DNA of 64,000 nucleotides from assembly GCF_004006395.2 (NCBI RefSeq), contig NZ_CP029758.2, positions 1,426,001 through 1,490,000 on the forward strand, in the 5' to 3' direction. Made by a program: the position numbers and the translations under genes. This document shows positions 61,033-64,000 of the stretch, piece after piece. How positions within the stretch are numbered: the stretch's first letter is position 1; the number at the start of each line of letters is the position of its first letter. The notes under the pieces were generated by a model. The model was not told the DNA's origin. It worked only from the letters and a program-made list of their open reading frames with translations, and did no database searches. The DNA is from Clostridium sp. AWRP. Its GTDB lineage: Bacteria > Bacillota > Clostridia > Clostridiales > Clostridiaceae.

Positions 61033-61749
61033 TTATTTAGAAATAATAAGCTTGTATCCCAGTCCTTTAGCAGTGACTATGTATTTTGGACTGGAAGGGT
61101 TATCTTCTAGCTTTTGTCTTAGCTTCCTAATATGAACCATTATTGTGTTGTCATATCCCTCATAGCTGTCATTCCAAACTTCATCGCATATCATTTGCTT
61201 GGTTAGTATTTGATTGCCGTTTTGAGCCATATAACATAAAAGATGGTATTCCTTTGGAGTGAGCACTATATTTTTGTCGGCCTTTAATACTTCTCCCTTT
61301 TCTAGGTCAATTACTATATCTCCAAAACTTATCTTTTCCTTTTTCATGGACATTTCATTTTTAATATATATGTTTCTTCTCAAATGAGCTTTAATTCTAA
61401 AGGCAACTTCCTTAGGGCTAAAGGGCTTAGTTACATAGTCATCTGCACCTAGACCAAGGGCAAGTATTTTATCTACATCATCAGATTTTGCAGATAAGAA
61501 GATGACTGGAACAAAAGAAAAGTTTCTTATATTTTTGCATACCTCAAATCCGTCCATATCCGGCATCATTATGTCCAAAACTACTATGTCAGGTTTTTCA
61601 GATTTACATAAATTTATACCCTCTGTGCCATTTTCGGCCTTAAATATTCGCCTAAACCCTTCTTTTTTAAGCACTGTTTCCAGGAGCTTTAACAGCTCCA
61701 CTTCATCATCTATTAAAAGTATTTTCCTATCTAGAATATTATCGTACAT
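61033..61749 (-). CDS. OmpR-family response regulator
   Basis: A 238-aa regulator with a receiver domain (DDEVELLKLL, phosphorylated aspartate in VVLDIMMPDMDGF, lysine in DYVTKPFSPKE) and a C-terminal winged-helix domain (LTPKEYHLLCYMAQNGNQIL ... DNTIMVHIRKLRQKLED). The 5' leader of this gene is formed by structured element copy C. The kinase gene follows. Its likely target is the ABC operon on the other strand. Confidence 0.94.
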   Translation of the reverse strand: MYDNILDRKILLIDDEVELLKLLETVLKKEGFRRIFKAENGTEGINLCKSEKPDIVVLDIMMPDMDGFEVCKNIRNFSFVPVIFLSAKSDDVDKILALGLGADDYVTKPFSPKEVAFRIKAHLRRNIYIKNEMSMKKEKISFGDIVIDLEKGEVLKADKNIVLTPKEYHLLCYMAQNGNQILTKQMICDEVWNDSYEGYDNTIMVHIRKLRQKLEDNPSSPKYIVTAKGLGYKLIISK

Positions 61750-61777
61750 GGTTATCTCCTTTAACTATCAATTGTCA

Positions 61778-61913
61778 ATTTTATCCGATGACTACCTACT
61801 CTAATACTCCCACTTCTCCAAGTTGGAGTAAAGAGTAGCTACGTCCCTGGATAACGATTTCTAAGCATCAGGTTGAGTCAAAACTCCATCTGATGCCAAG
61901 AACTCTGTTTATT
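61778..61913 (-). promoter_or_regulatory. Dispersed structured element, copy C (leader of the response-regulator gene)
   Basis: On the minus strand the 5' hairpin arms are TTCTTGGCATCAGATGGAG and CTCAACCTGATGCTTAGAA. TTATCC (61849-61854) pairs with GGATAA (61781-61786); TACTCT pairs with AGAGTA; ACTCC-ACTT pairs with AAGT-GGAGT around GGAG. Relative to copies A and B both arms of each helix have changed together. It lies between the promoter and the ribosome binding site of the regulator. Confidence 0.78.
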
Positions 61914-61919
61914 ATAACA
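61911..61919 (-). promoter_or_regulatory. Extended -10 promoter starting element copy C
   Basis: On the minus strand TGT-TATAAT forms an extended -10 (TATAAT at 61911-61916). Transcription would begin at about 61904, exactly at the 5' edge of the structured element. Confidence 0.6.
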
Positions 61920-61953
61920 CTATTTATATATTGTTTAATTAAGTAGAAGAATT

Positions 61954-62007
61954 TTAAGGTTCCGTTAAGGTTTAGGTAAATGAAATTTAAGTTTGTAGCT
62001 TTATTAT
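61954..62007 (+). promoter_or_regulatory. ABC operon promoter with response-regulator direct repeat
   Basis: TTAAGGTT occurs at 61954-61961 and 61965-61972, an 11-base direct repeat typical of OmpR-family sites. TATTAT at 62002-62007 is a -10 without a good -35, as expected for an activator-dependent promoter. Confidence 0.65.
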
Positions 62008-62039
62008 AGGGCTATAAGTTAATTTAGGGAGGAAATTTT

Positions 62040-62951
62040 ATGTCACAAGAAGTTTTACAAACAAAAAATTTAGCAAAAAATTTTAAGGACTTTAAGGCAG
62101 TAAAAGGAATAGATTTATCAATAAAAAAAGGTAGGGTATATGGATTTTTAGGTCCCAACGGTGCAGGAAAATCCACAACTATAAGAATGCTCTTGGGGCT
62201 TATAAAACCAACGAGGGGACAAGTTAAAATCTTTGGTAAAGACTTAAGAAAAAATAGAATGAGCATTTTGAAAAAAATAGGATCTATGGTTGAAGCACCA
62301 TCTTATTATGGCAATCTAACAGCTTATGAAAATTTACAGGTAACAGCAGAACTTTTAGAGCTTGACCATAAATATATTGATGAAGTTTTGGAAGTTGTAA
62401 AACTAACTGAATGGAAAGATAGACAGGCCAGTAAGTTTTCACTTGGTATGAAGCAAAGACTTGGTATTGCCCAGGCACTTATATCAAAACCACAACTTTT
62501 AATACTGGATGAACCTACTAATGGGCTTGATCCGTCTGGAATTCATGAAATAAGAGGACTTATCAAAGAACTTCCCAAACTTTATAACATGACAGTCATT
62601 ATATCAAGTCATAATTTGAGTGAAATTGAACTTATAGCAGATGATATTGGAATTATAAATAGAGGTAAGATGTTATTTCAAGGAACACTTGAAGAACTTC
62701 ATTCAAAGAGTAAAGGACAAATTTGCATAGAATCTAAGGATTTAAATAAGATAGAAGATACGCTAAATGATTGGGGATATAAGTATAAAGTAAAGGAAAA
62801 AGAAATTTTCTTAAAACCTGAAGGAAGAGAGCCGGATGAGATTTTAAAGCAACTCATATTAAAGGGCAATAGAATATTTAAATTTGTAGAAGTACAAAAA
62901 TCTCTTGAAGAAATATTCCTTGACCTTACTGAGGGAGGAGAAAATATATGA
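62040..62951 (+). CDS. ABC transporter ATP-binding protein, lantibiotic/bacitracin immunity type
   Basis: A 303-aa ATPase of the BcrA/LanF group. Walker A is GPNGAGKSTT, the signature is FSLGMKQRLGIAQAL, Walker B is LLILDEPTNGLDP and the switch histidine is in IISSHNLSEIE. The extra C-terminal region (about 220-303) is typical of the group. Its stop overlaps the permease gene by four bases. With the divergent two-component system the layout resembles antimicrobial-peptide resistance modules such as CprABC/CprRK. Confidence 0.92.
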   Translation: MSQEVLQTKNLAKNFKDFKAVKGIDLSIKKGRVYGFLGPNGAGKSTTIRMLLGLIKPTRGQVKIFGKDLRKNRMSILKKIGSMVEAPSYYGNLTAYENLQVTAELLELDHKYIDEVLEVVKLTEWKDRQASKFSLGMKQRLGIAQALISKPQLLILDEPTNGLDPSGIHEIRGLIKELPKLYNMTVIISSHNLSEIELIADDIGIINRGKMLFQGTLEELHSKSKGQICIESKDLNKIEDTLNDWGYKYKVKEKEIFLKPEGREPDEILKQLILKGNRIFKFVEVQKSLEEIFLDLTEGGENI

Positions 62952-63709
62952 GGTTTATGTCAATTTTAAAGTCTGAACTAATGAAATATAAAAGATCAGT
63001 GATGTGGAAAGGTGTATTTTTTATTCCCATTCTTTCATTTGTACTTATATTTATGGATATGCATTTTAGATGCAGTTTTTTAATGTCAGATAGCCATATA
63101 AAGTATTTAGCTCAAATTGGAATTTACGGTAAGGTAGGTGTTCTGCTCTATGAAAGTCATCTTGCTGCTTTGTGGTTCATTCTTTTAAATTTATCCATTG
63201 TTGTAGTAGCGGTTATTGTAAATTATACAGAGTACAGTGAAAATACCTGGAAGCAAATAGTAGCAAGACCAGTTGAAAGAGGAAAAATTTATTTGTCAAA
63301 ATGGATTGTAGTGCTTATAGCTGCAGTTATATTGGTAATTTTAAATGGAATATTTTTAATGATTATAAAAAGTTTGTTTCATATAGATGGCAGCTGTGCA
63401 GTGATTTTTAAATATGCGGGGCTAGAGCTGTGTACGACCTTAGGGGTAGTGAGTTTTCAGCAATTTATAAGCTGTTATATGAAAAATTCTCTAGCATCAG
63501 CAGCTGTAGGATTTGCAGGAAGCATAGGAGCCTATATGTTTGCACAGAGCAAATTACTTTCATATGTAGTCCCATATGCAAATGTTCTACTGGCATTACC
63601 ATCAGGAGACAGTAAAGATGCATATATTGCAGCTTTCTTTGGAATAGTGTCTGGAATCCTATGGCTTGCAGTTGGAATTTTGGAATTTAATAAAAGGGAT
63701 ATTAAGTAG
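62948..63709 (+). CDS. ABC-2 type permease, lantibiotic immunity (MutE/EpiE-like)
   Basis: A 253-aa membrane protein with six hydrophobic segments, beginning MRFMSILKSELMKYKRSVMW, characteristic of immunity permeases. YSENTWKQIVARPVERGKIYLSKW is a family-like motif. It forms an exporter with the preceding ATPase and a second permease that follows after 12 bases. Confidence 0.85.
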   Translation: MRFMSILKSELMKYKRSVMWKGVFFIPILSFVLIFMDMHFRCSFLMSDSHIKYLAQIGIYGKVGVLLYESHLAALWFILLNLSIVVVAVIVNYTEYSENTWKQIVARPVERGKIYLSKWIVVLIAAVILVILNGIFLMIIKSLFHIDGSCAVIFKYAGLELCTTLGVVSFQQFISCYMKNSLASAAVGFAGSIGAYMFAQSKLLSYVVPYANVLLALPSGDSKDAYIAAFFGIVSGILWLAVGILEFNKRDIK

Positions 63710-63721
63710 GGAGTGAATAGC

Positions 63722-64000
63722 GTGAAAAATATATATAAAGTAGAATTACTAAAATTAAGACATTCAAGAATACTTAACATAGTGATGTTTCTTCCACTGT
63801 TTTTTGTAATATTGGGATTTACAAATTTCTTAAGATACAAAAAGCTTTTTACAGAGCAAGGACAAAATGTATGGAGCCAGGTATATACTCAAAGTTCAAT
63901 ATTTTATGGACTATTTATTATGGGGTTGTTTATTACAATTGCAATTGCTGTTTTGGTTAGAATAGAAAATAGTGAAGATAATTTTAAAAGGATGCTGACA
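63722..64000 (+). CDS. ABC-2 type permease, lantibiotic immunity (MutG-like), 3'-truncated
   Basis: Starts at GTG behind GGGAGTGAATAG and runs off the window; 93 residues are visible. MKNIYKVELLKLRHSRILNI and the motif RIENSEDNFKRML mark it as a paralogue of the preceding permease (compare EYSENTWKQIVARP). It is probably the second membrane subunit of the same exporter. Confidence 0.8.
   Translation, partial: MKNIYKVELLKLRHSRILNIVMFLPLFFVILGFTNFLRYKKLFTEQGQNVWSQVYTQSSIFYGLFIMGLFITIAIAVLVRIENSEDNFKRMLT

Noticed and set aside
1..64000. Prophage or integrative element
   Set aside because: No integrase, capsid, conjugation or transposase gene was seen; accessory features are small repeats and gene-scale blocks.

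Overview
This window looks like the chromosome of a low-GC, spore-forming Firmicute, most likely Clostridium sensu stricto. It is AT-rich with strong AGGAGG-type ribosome binding sites, and it carries sporulation genes (spoVS, a YlmC/YmxH-family gene, a SpoIIIE/FtsK translocase), an M16 protease and TepA-like protease next to pnp, and an AmmeMemoRadiSam pair. The species cannot be named from sequence reading alone. No transposase, phage gene, CRISPR array, tRNA or rRNA gene was recognised. The first gene (infB) lacks its 5' end and the last (an ABC permease) lacks its 3' end.

Region 1 (1-17.5 kb, all +) is a conserved housekeeping block: infB-rbfA-nrnA-truB-ribF, rpsO with a pseudoknot-capable leader, pnp, an M16 peptidase, a YlmC-like gene, tepA, ftsK/spoIIIE, rimO, pgsA, recA (with a perfect SOS box at its promoter), rny and spoVS. 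Region 2 (17.5-27.7 kb) holds a UbiA-prenyltransferase/GT-C glycosyltransferase/SMR-like trio that looks like a polyprenyl-phosphate sugar pathway, then an aminotransferase, HPr, a DUF378 membrane protein, purB, an unidentified lysine-rich protein, gltX (-) and gap. A GC-richer, pseudoknot-forming stretch between gap and a D-Ala-D-Ala carboxypeptidase gene is probably a non-coding RNA gene.

Region 3 (27.9-41 kb) contains the carboxypeptidase, a Nudix hydrolase, pncB, tenI behind a TPP riboswitch and terminator, a CheY-like protein, a methyl-accepting chemotaxis protein, a BlaI/BlaR1-like pair without a penicillin sensor, a divergent secreted subtilase, and an ECF sigma factor with a DUF4179 protein. 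Two copies of a roughly 200-bp MITE-like repeat flank the chemoreceptor/blaI-blaR block. Region 4 (41-48.5 kb) is a sugar-acid locus (IclR regulator, KDPG aldolase, MFS transporter, P-loop kinase), then peptide deformylase and a second chemoreceptor with a sigma-D-like promoter.

Region 5 (48.5-64 kb) has the AmmeMemoRadiSam pair, a cupin regulator divergent from azlC-azlD-alaX, an HTH-TPR regulator, an ArsC/Spx-like protein, an AI-2E/PerM-family protein, a third chemoreceptor, and a two-component system divergent from a three-gene ABC exporter that resembles lantibiotic or antimicrobial-peptide immunity systems. The most striking unexplained signal is a dispersed structured element of about 140-190 bp. 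It is present three times (before iclR, before the KDPG aldolase gene, and as the leader of the response-regulator gene). The paired arms change in a compensatory way between copies, as expected of a conserved RNA. I could not match it to a known riboswitch or RNA family.
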